DNA of 64,000 nt from Poriferisodalis sp965205175 (lineage in GTDB: Bacteria; Actinomycetota; Acidimicrobiia; Acidimicrobiales; Poriferisodalaceae). The notes below the pieces were generated by a model. That model searched no databases. It was not told where the DNA came from and worked only from the letters and a program-made list of their open reading frames with translations. Shown piece after piece: positions 51,286 to 60,157 of this stretch. The translations under genes and the position numbers were made by a program. Each line of letters opens with the position of its first letter. Positions within the stretch are counted from its first letter, which is position 1. The stretch spans positions 1,984,001 through 2,048,000 of the forward strand of contig NZ_OZ242038.1 of the NCBI RefSeq assembly GCF_965205175.1, read 5' to 3'.

Positions 51286-53580
51286 TTACGTGGTCGGGCG
51301 GCTGGCGCGGAAGTTGTCGATGATGCGGTTGAAGGTGGGGCTCGGGCGCATGGCGGCTTCGGCGAGCGCTGGGTCGGGCAGGTAGTAGCCGCCGAGATCC
51401 ACCGGACCGCCTTGGCAGTCCACGAGCTCGGCCACGATCTGCTGCTCATGGTTGGCCAGAGCGTTGGCCAGCGGCGCGAACTGTTCGGCTAGCGCTGCGT
51501 CGGCGTCTTGACGGGCCAACTCCGCGGCCCAATGTCGAGCGAGGTGGAAGTGGCTGGCGCGGTTGTCGGGTTCGTGGACCCGCCGGCTCGGGGCGCGGCC
51601 TTCGGCCAGCCACGTGCCGATTGCAGCGTCGAGGGTGTCAGCGAGCAGCTGTGCCGCCGGATTCTCCGCAACCCGCGCCAGATGCTCGAGCGACACGGCA
51701 AGCGCCAGGAACTCGCCCAGGCTGTCCCAGCGCAGGTGGTTCTCGGCCACCATCTGCTGCACGTGCTTGGGGGCCGAACCGCCTGCGCCCGTCTCGAACA
51801 GCCCGCCGCCGGCCATGAGCGGCACGACCGAGAGCATCTTGGCCGAGGTGCCCAGCTCGAGGATCGGGAACAAGTCGGTGTTGTAGTCGCGTAGCACGTT
51901 GCCGGTGACCGAGATGGTGTCTTCGCCGCGCCGGATGCGTTCCAAGGAGAAACGGCACGCTTCGGCGGGCGCCAGCGTGCTGATGTTCAGTTCGCCGACA
52001 GAGGGATCCTCGGACCTGCGCTCAGCGAGCTGGGCATCGACCTTGCTGATGAGCTGCGCGTCGTGAGGCCGATCGGCATCCAGCCAGAACACCACCGCTG
52101 CGCCGGTGAGCCGGCCGCGCTGAACGGCCAAGTCCACCCAGCTGGCGACGGCCGCGTCGTTGGTGGTACACATGCGCCAGATGTCGCCTGCGGCCACCTG
52201 ATGGCTCATCAGCACGTCGCCGGACTCGGTGACGACTCGCATCGTTCCTGCCTCGTCCACCTCGTAGGTCTTGTCGTGACTGCCGTACTCCTCGGCCTTT
52301 TGCGCCATGAGCCCGACGTTGGGTACTGAGCCCATCGTGGTGGGGTCGTACGCGCCATTGGCCCGGCAGTCGTCGATCACCGCCTGGTAGACGGCTGCGT
52401 AGCTGGAGTCCGGGATGACGGCTTTGGCGTCTTGCTGGCGGCCCTGCGCATTCCACATCTGCCCGGAGGCCCGGATCATCGCCGGCATGGAAGCGTCCAC
52501 GATGACATCGCTGGGCACGTGCAGGTTCGTGATGCCGCGGTCTGAGTCGACCATGGCCAAGCCAGGGCGTTCGGCGAGCGTGGCTGCGATGTCTGCTTCG
52601 ATGGCCTCGCGCTGCTCGACTGGCAGCGACTCCGCCGCGGACAGCACGTTGGCCCAGCCGTCGTCGGGGTCCGCGCCGGACGCAGCGAGAGCATCGCCGT
52701 GTCGGGAGAACACCGGCGCGAAGAACGCTCGCACGGCGTGGCCGAACACGATCGGGTCCGACACCTTCATCATGGTGGCCTTGAGATGCAGCGAGAAGAG
52801 CAGGCCCGACGAGCGGGCGTCGGCAATCTGATGCTCGAGGAACGTGCGCAGCGCAGCCACCGACATGTACGTGGAGTCCACGACATCGCCGACGCTCACG
52901 CGCACCTTGCGCATCAGCCGCACGCGACCCTCGGCGTCCACATGCTCGATGCTCAGCGAGCCGTCGGCGGCCATGGTCGCCGACTGCTCGTTCGAGCGGA
53001 AATCGCCGCTGGACATGGTCGCCACGTGACTGCGGCTCGCCGGGGACCAAGCGCCCATCGAATGCGGGTACTGGCGGGCGTACTCCTTGACGGCGCGGGG
53101 TGCGCGGCGGTCCGAGTTGCCTTCGCGCAGCACCGGGTTCACCGCTGAGCCCTTGACACTGTCGTAGCGCTCGCGGGCATCCCGCTCGACGGCATCTGCG
53201 GGGTCGTCGGGGTAGTCCGGCACCGCGTAGCCCTTGGACTGCAGCTCCGCGATGGCTGCCTTCAGCTGGGGCACCGAAGCTGAGATGTTGGGCAGCTTGA
53301 TGATGTTGGCGTCGCGGTGCTGGGTCCACAGGCCGAGTTCGGCGAGCGCATCGTTGACGCGTTGGCCAGGTGCCAGAGCGTCGCCGAACGCAGCGATGAT
53401 GCGGCCCGCCAGTGAGATGTCGCGAGTCTCGACATCGACGCCGACTGCATCAGTGAACGCCGTGATGATCGGCAGCAGCGAATAGGTCGCCAGTGCCGGT
53501 GCCTCGTCAGTGTGGGTGTAGACGATCCTCGAACTCGCGCCTCGTGCGTCTGTGTGCTGGAGCGAGGAGGTCAGCGACAT
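51286..53580 (-). CDS. icd: NADP-dependent isocitrate dehydrogenase, monomeric type
   Basis: The 764-aa protein matches the monomeric IDH family, which oxidises isocitrate to 2-oxoglutarate in the citric acid cycle: IVYTHTDEAPALATYSLLPI, NIIKLPNISASVPQLKAAI, SNEQSATM and VSDPIVFGHAVRAFFAPVF are hallmark stretches. The size is about twice the dimeric enzyme subunit. The ATG is 9 bases after TAGCGT (53590-53595 on the minus strand). Confidence 0.93.
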   Translation of the reverse strand: MSLTSSLQHTDARGASSRIVYTHTDEAPALATYSLLPIITAFTDAVGVDVETRDISLAGRIIAAFGDALAPGQRVNDALAELGLWTQHRDANIIKLPNISASVPQLKAAIAELQSKGYAVPDYPDDPADAVERDARERYDSVKGSAVNPVLREGNSDRRAPRAVKEYARQYPHSMGAWSPASRSHVATMSSGDFRSNEQSATMAADGSLSIEHVDAEGRVRLMRKVRVSVGDVVDSTYMSVAALRTFLEHQIADARSSGLLFSLHLKATMMKVSDPIVFGHAVRAFFAPVFSRHGDALAASGADPDDGWANVLSAAESLPVEQREAIEADIAATLAERPGLAMVDSDRGITNLHVPSDVIVDASMPAMIRASGQMWNAQGRQQDAKAVIPDSSYAAVYQAVIDDCRANGAYDPTTMGSVPNVGLMAQKAEEYGSHDKTYEVDEAGTMRVVTESGDVLMSHQVAAGDIWRMCTTNDAAVASWVDLAVQRGRLTGAAVVFWLDADRPHDAQLISKVDAQLAERRSEDPSVGELNISTLAPAEACRFSLERIRRGEDTISVTGNVLRDYNTDLFPILELGTSAKMLSVVPLMAGGGLFETGAGGSAPKHVQQMVAENHLRWDSLGEFLALAVSLEHLARVAENPAAQLLADTLDAAIGTWLAEGRAPSRRVHEPDNRASHFHLARHWAAELARQDADAALAEQFAPLANALANHEQQIVAELVDCQGGPVDLGGYYLPDPALAEAAMRPSPTFNRIIDNFRASRPTT

Positions 53581-53614
53581 ACCGTGGTGACGCTACCGCC
53601 GCGGTGCATCGGCG

Positions 53615-55147
53615 TCAGCCCATTGCTTTCCCGGCGGCAGAGCCTCCGGCCAAGCGGCCGAACACGGCGCCGGCGGTGAGGCCCGACCCGCCGGGGTAGT
53701 TGCCGCAGAACAGGCCGCCCACCAGCTCTCCTGCGGCGTAGAGGCCGCTGATCGGTCGCAGATCGGTGTCCATGACGCAGCCGCTCTCGTCGATGCGCAG
53801 CCCGCCGAAGGTGAACGTCAGCCCGCAGGTCACTCGGAACGCGGTGAACGGCGGCGTCTCGATCGGCATCGCCCAGTTGGTCTTGTCGGGGCGCAGGCCG
53901 CTCGTGCGGCGGCCGTCGAGCACGTTGGGGTCGAACGGCACGCCGCGGTCGACGGCGCTATTGAACTCCCGAATCGTGTGCAGCGCCGATTCGGCATGCA
54001 CGCCTTCCATGCGAGCGCAGAGTTCCTCCAAGCTGTCGCCAGTGACCTTGGTGACCTGGCGAATGCGGTACTCATCGCGCAGCAGATGAGCGACGCCGAC
54101 GTCGAACACTTGCCAAGCCGAGTGCCCCGGTTGGGCCAGGATCTCACGCCCGTAGCGCGCGTAAGTGTAGTTGCGGAAGTCGGCGCCCTCATCGACGAAG
54201 CGCAGGCCGCGCTGGTTCAGCATGATCCCGAACGGGTAGCTGTGCTTCTGGAAGCCGTCCCCGACAGCCAAGTCGCCGAATTCGGGCGCGTTGTAGTCCC
54301 ACGCCACCGCGTGCGCGCCGCTCCAGTTGCCGTGCGGCATGGCACCGACATCCAACGCCATCCTGATGCCGTCACCGGTGTTGAAGCGACTGCCGCGCAC
54401 CTTGGCGAGATCCCAGCCGGGACCCAGATAGCGGGTACGCCATTCGGCGTTCGCCTGAAAGCCGCCTGACGCCAGCACCACAGCGCCGGCTGCCACCTCG
54501 ACCGTGCGTCCGGGCCGGCGGATACCGATGCCGCGCACACGGCCCGCTTCGTCGAGCATCAGCCGGTGTCCGGCCGCCTCGTGCCAGAGTTCGATCCCGT
54601 TGCTGGCCATCGCCGCTCGCAAAGCCGCCACCAGTCCCTCGCCGCCGCCCACGGCCTCCACCGTGAGGCCGCCCCAGAACCTGAAGCGTCCGTCCACCTT
54701 GAAGGCCTGACGTCCCCAGATCGGCGCGAAGCGCACGCCGTGGCTCGCCATCCACAACAAGGTGTCCTTGCTGCGGTTCACCAGCGTGCTCGCTAGGTCG
54801 GGGTCGCAGCGATAGTCGGTGACGCGGCCGAGATCGGCGAAGAACTCGTCCTCGGTGTAGGCGCCGAAGTCCGTCATCGCGACTTCGGCGTCGGTCAGGT
54901 CGGGCATCAGCGCGCGCAGGTCGGCAACACCGTCGTAGGCGAAGCGCACCGCGCCGGCGGTGAAGCGGCTGTTGCCGCCTGCTTCTGTGTCGCCGGCACG
55001 CTCGAGCACCAGCACCCGAGCGCCGCCCTCGTGCGCTGCGAGCGCTGCGCACATCGCGGCGTTGCCTGCGCCGACCACCACCACGTCGTAGCGTTCGCTC
55101 GGGGTAGGTGCTGCCGACGGATTGGGCGGTCCCGTCGGTGTGCTCAC
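53615..55147 (-). CDS. FAD-dependent dehydrogenase, tricarballylate dehydrogenase TcuA-like
   Basis: The 510-aa flavoprotein belongs to the fumarate reductase/succinate dehydrogenase group: YDVVVVGAGNAAMCAALAAHEGG binds FAD (about residues 19-41), GGNSRFTAGAVRF follows, and GLYAAGELVGGLFCGNYPGG near the C-terminus is typical of TcuA. Tricarballylate oxidation to aconitate is a possibility; no TcuB partner is present. The GTG start is set by TAGCCT 8 bases upstream (55156-55161). It is divergent from the LDH2-family gene. Confidence 0.8.
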   Translation of the reverse strand: MSTPTGPPNPSAAPTPSERYDVVVVGAGNAAMCAALAAHEGGARVLVLERAGDTEAGGNSRFTAGAVRFAYDGVADLRALMPDLTDAEVAMTDFGAYTEDEFFADLGRVTDYRCDPDLASTLVNRSKDTLLWMASHGVRFAPIWGRQAFKVDGRFRFWGGLTVEAVGGGEGLVAALRAAMASNGIELWHEAAGHRLMLDEAGRVRGIGIRRPGRTVEVAAGAVVLASGGFQANAEWRTRYLGPGWDLAKVRGSRFNTGDGIRMALDVGAMPHGNWSGAHAVAWDYNAPEFGDLAVGDGFQKHSYPFGIMLNQRGLRFVDEGADFRNYTYARYGREILAQPGHSAWQVFDVGVAHLLRDEYRIRQVTKVTGDSLEELCARMEGVHAESALHTIREFNSAVDRGVPFDPNVLDGRRTSGLRPDKTNWAMPIETPPFTAFRVTCGLTFTFGGLRIDESGCVMDTDLRPISGLYAAGELVGGLFCGNYPGGSGLTAGAVFGRLAGGSAAGKAMG

Positions 55148-55155
55148 GACGGGCG

Positions 55156-55204
55156 AGGCTAGGTCAGCTGCGGTAGGCGTCGCCGTCGGCGCAGCACCTA
55201 CGCT
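55156..55204. promoter_or_regulatory. divergent promoter pair of the TcuA-like and LDH2-family genes
   Basis: TAGCCT on the minus strand (55156-55161) precedes the flavoprotein GTG by 8 bases and TACGCT on the plus strand (55199-55204) precedes the ATG at 55211 by 6 bases. The 63-base gap therefore contains two nearly leaderless promoters. Confidence 0.4.
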
Positions 55205-55210
55205 GCGGTG

Positions 55211-56443
55211 ATGAGCGAGACCCGTACAGCAGACGCGGCTGCAGATACAGCTGCTGGCGCGAGTGGGGACGAAGCAGCGGTTTCTGGGGTCGACGCAAGC
55301 GGGCCGGTGATCATCGACCACGAGCGTTTGGCGGACTTCATCGCCGAGATCTTCCGCCACGCAGGCTGCTCGGACGCCGAATCGGTTCGCATCGGCACCA
55401 GCTTGGTCGGCGCCAATCTTGCCGGTCACGACAGCCACGGCGTCATCCGCTCGGCGCTCTACGTGGAACTGCTGGCGGGTGGCGTGCAAGTCGCCGATCA
55501 GCGCATCGAGGTGCTGATCGACTCCGGCGCGCTGATGCTGGTGGACGGCAAGTACGGCATGGGCCAGACCGTCGGGCCTGCAGCGGTGCAGCTGGGCATC
55601 GAGCGCTGCACCGAGCTCGGCGTCGCGGTGGTCGGGCTGCGCAACGCAGGACACCTCGGTCGCATCGGCGAGTACGCGGAGATGGCCGCCGACGAGGGCT
55701 TGGTCTCGATGCATTTCGTGAACGTCGCGAACAGCCGGCTCGTCGCGCCCTTCGGCGCCAAGTCGCGCCGCATGGGCACCAATCCGTGCGCGTTCGGCGC
55801 ACCCGTGGCGGGCCGCCGTCCGGTGATTCACGACTTTGCCACGTCGGTGGTAGCCGAGGGCAAGGCCATGGTCGCCCTGCACGGCGGCCCGGCTGTCCCC
55901 GACAACGCCTTGGTGTCCGGCGACGGCGAGATCACTGGCGACCCGCGGGTGCTCTATTCGTTCGCCGAGGGCCAGCGGCCGAACTCGATGAACGGCGCAG
56001 GCGCTCTGCGCGCAATGGGCGAGCACAAGGGTTCGGGGATCGCCGTCATGTGCGAACTGCTGGCCGGTGCGCTCACCGGCACCGGCACGGCGGGACCCCG
56101 CCGCGTTCGCTTCGCGAACGGGATGCTGTCGGTCTACATCGACCCGGCCCGAGTCGACACCGCCGCCGGCGCGACCGACCTGGGCTACGACGACATCGCA
56201 GCGGCGTACCTCGACTGGTTCTGTGAGGCCGACGCCATCGATGCTCAGCGTCCCGTGCAGCTGCCGGGTGACGTCGAGCACGAGCGGCGCCAGCAGCGCA
56301 TGGCCGCCGGCATCACGCTGCCCGCTGAGACCTGGGAGAGCATCTGCAGCGGCGCCCGCGCCGCAGGCGTACCCGAAGCGTCGATCGCTTCGGCGGTCCG
56401 CGCTATGCCGCCCGGCGCGGTGAGTACGCTGCAGCAGGCTTGA
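55211..56443 (+). CDS. malate/L-lactate dehydrogenase (LDH2 family)
   Basis: The 410-aa protein is an NAD(P)-dependent 2-hydroxyacid (or imine) dehydrogenase of the LDH2/MDH2 fold, unrelated to classical LDH. The catalytic His segment ANLAGHDSHGV (about residues 62-72), GAPVAGRRPVIHDFATSVVAEGK, MNGAGALRAMGEHKGSGI and SVYIDPAR are present. An Ala/Gly-rich 35-residue N-terminus precedes the domain. ATG 55211 is preferred over GTG 55208 from the promoter spacing. Its pairing with a tricarballylate-type flavoprotein hints at organic acid use. Confidence 0.85.
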   Translation: MSETRTADAAADTAAGASGDEAAVSGVDASGPVIIDHERLADFIAEIFRHAGCSDAESVRIGTSLVGANLAGHDSHGVIRSALYVELLAGGVQVADQRIEVLIDSGALMLVDGKYGMGQTVGPAAVQLGIERCTELGVAVVGLRNAGHLGRIGEYAEMAADEGLVSMHFVNVANSRLVAPFGAKSRRMGTNPCAFGAPVAGRRPVIHDFATSVVAEGKAMVALHGGPAVPDNALVSGDGEITGDPRVLYSFAEGQRPNSMNGAGALRAMGEHKGSGIAVMCELLAGALTGTGTAGPRRVRFANGMLSVYIDPARVDTAAGATDLGYDDIAAAYLDWFCEADAIDAQRPVQLPGDVEHERRQQRMAAGITLPAETWESICSGARAAGVPEASIASAVRAMPPGAVSTLQQA

Positions 56444-56536
56444 GCGCATGGGCGCTTGGGCACTTGCAAGGCTCGCCCAGCGTCATCGGGCAATGTCGAA
56501 CTGGCAATACCGAATAGAGCCGCGAATGGAGTGCCG

Positions 56537-57562
56537 GTGACTGACAAGCCCGACCCGTTCACGGTCCCGTTCGGGACCATCTTCTGCGACTGGATGACCA
56601 CAGCGCGTGCCGACGGCGGCACCTACTGCTACCGCGGCGAAGCAGAGCCGTTCGGCGATTTCTCGATCAGCCCCGCCGCCCATGTGCTGCACTACGGCAG
56701 TGCCATCTTCGAAGGACTCAAGGCGCATCGGCAAACGGACGGGTCATTGGCGATCTTCCGGCTGGACCGCCATGTGGAACGCATGGTGTCCAGCGCCGAG
56801 CGACTACGGCTGCCGGCCGTCGATCCGGGCGGCCTGCATCGGATGGTCGTCGATGCGGTCGAAGCCAACGCCGCTGAGGTGCCCGATCCGCCCGGATCGC
56901 TCTACATCCGCCCGACGCTGATCGGCACCGAGCCCGACATCGGAGCTGCGGCGCGGCCGACCCGCAGCGCGCTGCTGTATGTCGTGAACTGTCCGGTCGG
57001 CGATTACTTCAAGGGCGGGGTACGGCCCTTGACGTTGCTGGTGGAAACCGAGATTCCCCGCACGGTGCCTCAGTTCGGCATGGTCAAGTGCGGCGGCAAC
57101 TACGCCATGGCGCTCGCACCCACGCTGGATGCCATGGCAGGCAACGAGGCGATTGACCAGATGCTGTTCGCCACCGGCGGCGACATCACCGAAACCGGAG
57201 CATCCAACTTCTTTCTGGCCGACGACGACCGGGTGGTGACGCGCCACCTCGACGAGTCGTTCCTGCACGGCGTCACCCGTGCGTCGGTGCTCGAGCTGGC
57301 CGAGTCGTTGGGCTACTCGGTCGAGGAGCGCTCCATCGCTCCGGAAGAGTTGGTCGAATGGGCACAGCACGGCGAAGCCTTCTTGTCGGGAACAGCCGCA
57401 GTGCTGGCGCCGGTGGGCACGATCCTGTCTGCGGACCAGACGCTCACCGTGGGCGACGGACAGCCGGGCCGCAACACCATGCGGCTGCGCCAAGCACTCG
57501 TGGACATCCAAGTCGGCGCCGCGCCCGACCCCTTCGGCTGGCGCACGCCGGTGAAGGGCTGA
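56537..57562 (+). CDS. ilvE: branched-chain amino acid aminotransferase
   Basis: The 341-aa PLP enzyme makes leucine, isoleucine and valine from their keto acids. HVLHYGSAIFEGLKAHR, RLDRHVERM, SLYIRPTLIGTE, the lysine-bearing VKCGGNYAMAL (PLP Lys about residue 191) and ETGASNFF are typical. The GTG at 56537 has GGAG 5 bases upstream. It is convergent with the MOSC gene. Confidence 0.9.
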   Translation: MTDKPDPFTVPFGTIFCDWMTTARADGGTYCYRGEAEPFGDFSISPAAHVLHYGSAIFEGLKAHRQTDGSLAIFRLDRHVERMVSSAERLRLPAVDPGGLHRMVVDAVEANAAEVPDPPGSLYIRPTLIGTEPDIGAAARPTRSALLYVVNCPVGDYFKGGVRPLTLLVETEIPRTVPQFGMVKCGGNYAMALAPTLDAMAGNEAIDQMLFATGGDITETGASNFFLADDDRVVTRHLDESFLHGVTRASVLELAESLGYSVEERSIAPEELVEWAQHGEAFLSGTAAVLAPVGTILSADQTLTVGDGQPGRNTMRLRQALVDIQVGAAPDPFGWRTPVKG

Positions 57563-57568
57563 GCCACC

Positions 57569-57610
57569 TCAGCCGCCTGGCGCTGCTGGCGGTGGGTCAG
57601 AGGCGGCTGA
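57569..57610. terminator. bidirectional hairpin between ilvE and the MOSC gene
   Basis: TCAGCCGCCT (57569-57578) and AGGCGGCTGA (57601-57610) are perfect 10-bp inverted repeats around a 22-base loop, placed between convergent genes; the right arm lies inside the 3' end of the MOSC gene. There is no T-run, but the location suits shared termination. Confidence 0.45.
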
Positions 57611-58199
57611 CGGCATCGCCGACGCGGACCGTGCCGGGTTGAATGACACGGCAGTTGATCCCGCGTAGACGCAGCTCGCGGCCCTCGCCCGTGTTCACGA
57701 ATCGCAGGGCATCGCGTCCGAACCGCGCCGCGAATTTCGCGCAGCCCTGATGGGGCTCGACGGCGACTTCCACTACGGCCTCGCCGACTGCGAGGTGCGT
57801 GCCTGCGGGCAGTGAGCCGTGTGCGAGGTGGAGGTCTGCATAGATCTGGTCTCCCGCCAGCGGCCAACGCTCGATCGGGCCGATGATGGCCTGCGCGGCA
57901 CGCGCATTCATGATGGTGAGCTGCTTGTTCGGATGCGGACCTCCGTCCGGCGACGACGACGAGCCGCGCTGGTTCCAGCTGTCGCCTTCGATGCCGTGGG
58001 TGAGGCTGATGCGGGCTTCGTCCAGCACTTCACGGGAGTCCTCGACAGGTCGACGGGCGATGAGCCGGATGACCCCGCTGTCGTCAGGAGACTCGCGAAT
58101 GTGAGCGAGCGCGGCCTCCAGCTCGTCCGCGCTGCGGTGGCGCGCAGCATTGGCATCGTCACCAGCGGCGGCGGCATGGTCCTTGGCTGACGTGTTCAT
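57597..58199 (-). CDS. MOSC domain protein
   Basis: The 200-aa protein carries a single MOSC domain, related to the C-terminus of molybdenum cofactor sulfurase: GIEGDSWNQRG and the key cysteine in EPHQGCAKFAARFG (about residues 153-166), then GRELRLRGINCRVIQPGTVRVGD. Such stand-alone proteins are thought to carry sulfur or bind molybdenum cofactor. An N-terminal disordered tail of about 25 residues is lineage-specific. The window's mobA supports molybdenum cofactor use. Confidence 0.8.
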   Translation of the reverse strand: MNTSAKDHAAAAGDDANAARHRSADELEAALAHIRESPDDSGVIRLIARRPVEDSREVLDEARISLTHGIEGDSWNQRGSSSSPDGGPHPNKQLTIMNARAAQAIIGPIERWPLAGDQIYADLHLAHGSLPAGTHLAVGEAVVEVAVEPHQGCAKFAARFGRDALRFVNTGEGRELRLRGINCRVIQPGTVRVGDAVSRL

Positions 58200-58349
58200 C
58201 TTCGCGGTACCTCGATGTTGCGTGCTCCGCATGATGCTTGATCCAGCTCGTGCTTGAGCCGGCACGGCCTTGTCCGCACGTATCGGAGCGTCAGCAGATT
58301 CAAGCATGTCCTCGAGTGTTGAGGAGGCCGGCAGCGGTACCGTGCGGGC

Positions 58350-58919
58350 GTGGCGAGCGGCGATCAGCGTGCTGGCAAGCCGCCCGCGGGCTCGGGTGCG
58401 GGCCTGCGAGTCGGCATCGTTCGGGCGGCATGGAACTCCGGCATTGTGGATCGGCTCGCAGCCGGCGTGCAGCGCGGCCTGGCCGACCTCGGTGTGTGCG
58501 AGACCACCGAGGTCTCGGTGCCCGGGTGCTTCGAGATCCCCTTGGCTGCTCAGATGCTTGCCCGCAGCGGCCGAGTGGACGCGATCGTCGCCATCGGGGC
58601 CGTGATCCGGGGCGACACCACGCACTACGAGCTGGTCAGCGAAGGCGCAGCGAGCGGCCTCATGGCAGTGCAGCTGGCGACCGAGGTGCCCATTGGATTC
58701 GGGCTCGTCACCGTAGAGAACCACCAGCAGGCGCTAGTCCGCAGCTACGTGCCGCGTACCGCCGTCGCAGGCGATGCCGCCGCCGGCCGCAGCAGCGCGG
58801 AGCGTCCGAAACCAGCACCAGGACCGGGTGAGCACAACGTCGGCGAGGAGGCTGCCTGCGTGGCAGTCACGATGGCGCTGCTTGCGCGCGACATCGCCTC
58901 GGCCGATTCAGTTCGCTAG
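58350..58919 (+). CDS. ribH: 6,7-dimethyl-8-ribityllumazine synthase
   Basis: The 189-aa protein makes lumazine, the riboflavin precursor, from 5-amino-6-ribitylaminouracil. VGIVRAAWNSGIVDRL, VPGCFEIPLAAQ, AIGAVIRGDTTHYELV (catalytic His in THYE) and GLVTVENHQQALVR are in order. A roughly 20-residue N-terminal tail and a C-terminal insert rich in Ala/Pro/Gly are unusual but do not touch the catalytic motifs. The GTG follows TACCGT (58338-58343) by 6 bases. No other rib gene is in the window, and I saw no FMN riboswitch. Confidence 0.87.
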   Translation: MASGDQRAGKPPAGSGAGLRVGIVRAAWNSGIVDRLAAGVQRGLADLGVCETTEVSVPGCFEIPLAAQMLARSGRVDAIVAIGAVIRGDTTHYELVSEGAASGLMAVQLATEVPIGFGLVTVENHQQALVRSYVPRTAVAGDAAAGRSSAERPKPAPGPGEHNVGEEAACVAVTMALLARDIASADSVR

Positions 58920-58934
58920 CCGGGTCTCACCCAG

Positions 58935-59924
58935 CTAGACGGGGTCGGGGCGCATGCGCACGAGCACTTTGCCGACGGCTTCTCGTTCGTCGAGCAGCCG
59001 GTAGGCCTCCGCGCTCTGCTCGAAGGGCAGCACCTGTCCGATCGGGGGCCGCACCGCGCCCGAGACGATCATCGGCAGCAGACGCTCGTGGATGCGGGCG
59101 GGAATGGCCGGGTCGGCAGCCACGGCCTCGCCCCACGCAGCGCCGATCACGCTCACGTTGCGCAGCAGCAGTCGATTCACCTTCACCGTCGGAATCTCGC
59201 CGGCGGCGAATCCCACCACCACGAGCCGTCCGAAGCGCGCCAGCGCCCGGATGCCGTCGAGGAAGCGATCCCCGCCGACGGGATCGTAGGTCATATCGAC
59301 ACCGCGACCCGCAGTCAGCTCGCGGACCTCGTCCTTCCAGCCGTCGCCGACGAGCACGATGTGGTCTGCGCCGGCCGCCTTGGCCACCTCGCCCTTGTCC
59401 TGCGTCGACACCAAGCCGATGACCGGCCCGGCGCCGACGCCCTTGGCCACTTGGATGCCCGAGGTGCCCACACCGCCGGAAGCGCCCAGCACCAGCACTG
59501 ATTCGCCTTCGCGCAAGCCCGCCCGGTCGACCATGCAGAAGACCGCCGTCTGGTAGTTCATCACCAGCGCCGCGCCCTGCTCGAAGGAGAGCCGGCGGGG
59601 CAAGGCGAACAGATCACGAGGCCTGGCGGCTACGACTTCGGCCAAGCAGCCGCTCGACCACACGCAGACCCGGTCGCCGGGTGCGTAGCCCGAGTCGGCG
59701 GGAGCGCTGCGCACCACACCTGAGGCCTCGATCCCTGGCCGGAACGGCGGATCGGGCCGGTGCTGGTAGAGGCCTTGGCTCTGGAGCAGGTCGGGGAACG
59801 ACACGCCGCCGCAGACGACATCGACAATGACCGATGCGGCACCCGCTTCGGCAACGGGTTCGGGGGCGTCGATTACGGCGACGCCCGAAGGCCCGGTCAG
59901 CGACTGCACTTCCAAAGCACGCAT
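58935..59924 (-). CDS. quinone oxidoreductase-like zinc-independent MDR enzyme
   Basis: The 329-aa protein is a medium-chain reductase of the NADPH:quinone oxidoreductase type: VSFPDLLQSQGLYQ and PPFRPGIEASGVV in the substrate domain, then the Rossmann motif VLVLGASGGVGTSGIQVAK (about residues 143-161). The zinc-binding Cys residues of alcohol dehydrogenases are absent. It probably reduces a quinone or an enoyl substrate with NADPH. It is convergent with ribH and divergent from the amidohydrolase. Confidence 0.85.
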   Translation of the reverse strand: MRALEVQSLTGPSGVAVIDAPEPVAEAGAASVIVDVVCGGVSFPDLLQSQGLYQHRPDPPFRPGIEASGVVRSAPADSGYAPGDRVCVWSSGCLAEVVAARPRDLFALPRRLSFEQGAALVMNYQTAVFCMVDRAGLREGESVLVLGASGGVGTSGIQVAKGVGAGPVIGLVSTQDKGEVAKAAGADHIVLVGDGWKDEVRELTAGRGVDMTYDPVGGDRFLDGIRALARFGRLVVVGFAAGEIPTVKVNRLLLRNVSVIGAAWGEAVAADPAIPARIHERLLPMIVSGAVRPPIGQVLPFEQSAEAYRLLDEREAVGKVLVRMRPDPV

Positions 59925-60157
59925 GGCAACACTGTTGCACAACGGGTGCCGACGTTCAGGCCGAACGCATGCCGTCTGCATCGATCTCGGCGAAGACGTT
60001 GCTGCGGCACGGCAGAGACAGCATCGATCCGCGTGAGCCGAGCATGGGGAGCGCATCGCAGGCCGCTGCTACTGTGGAGACCGACGTATTCCCGATTGGG
60101 GATGACTCCGTCAGGGTGACTCCGCGCACAGACGCCCAAGCGAAGCAGGGGGGGGCA

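Noticed and set aside
60148..60155. Run of eight G before the amidohydrolase start
   Set aside because: Considered as a second slippage site, but it lies before the start codon, within ribosome-site distance, and cannot change the reading frame.
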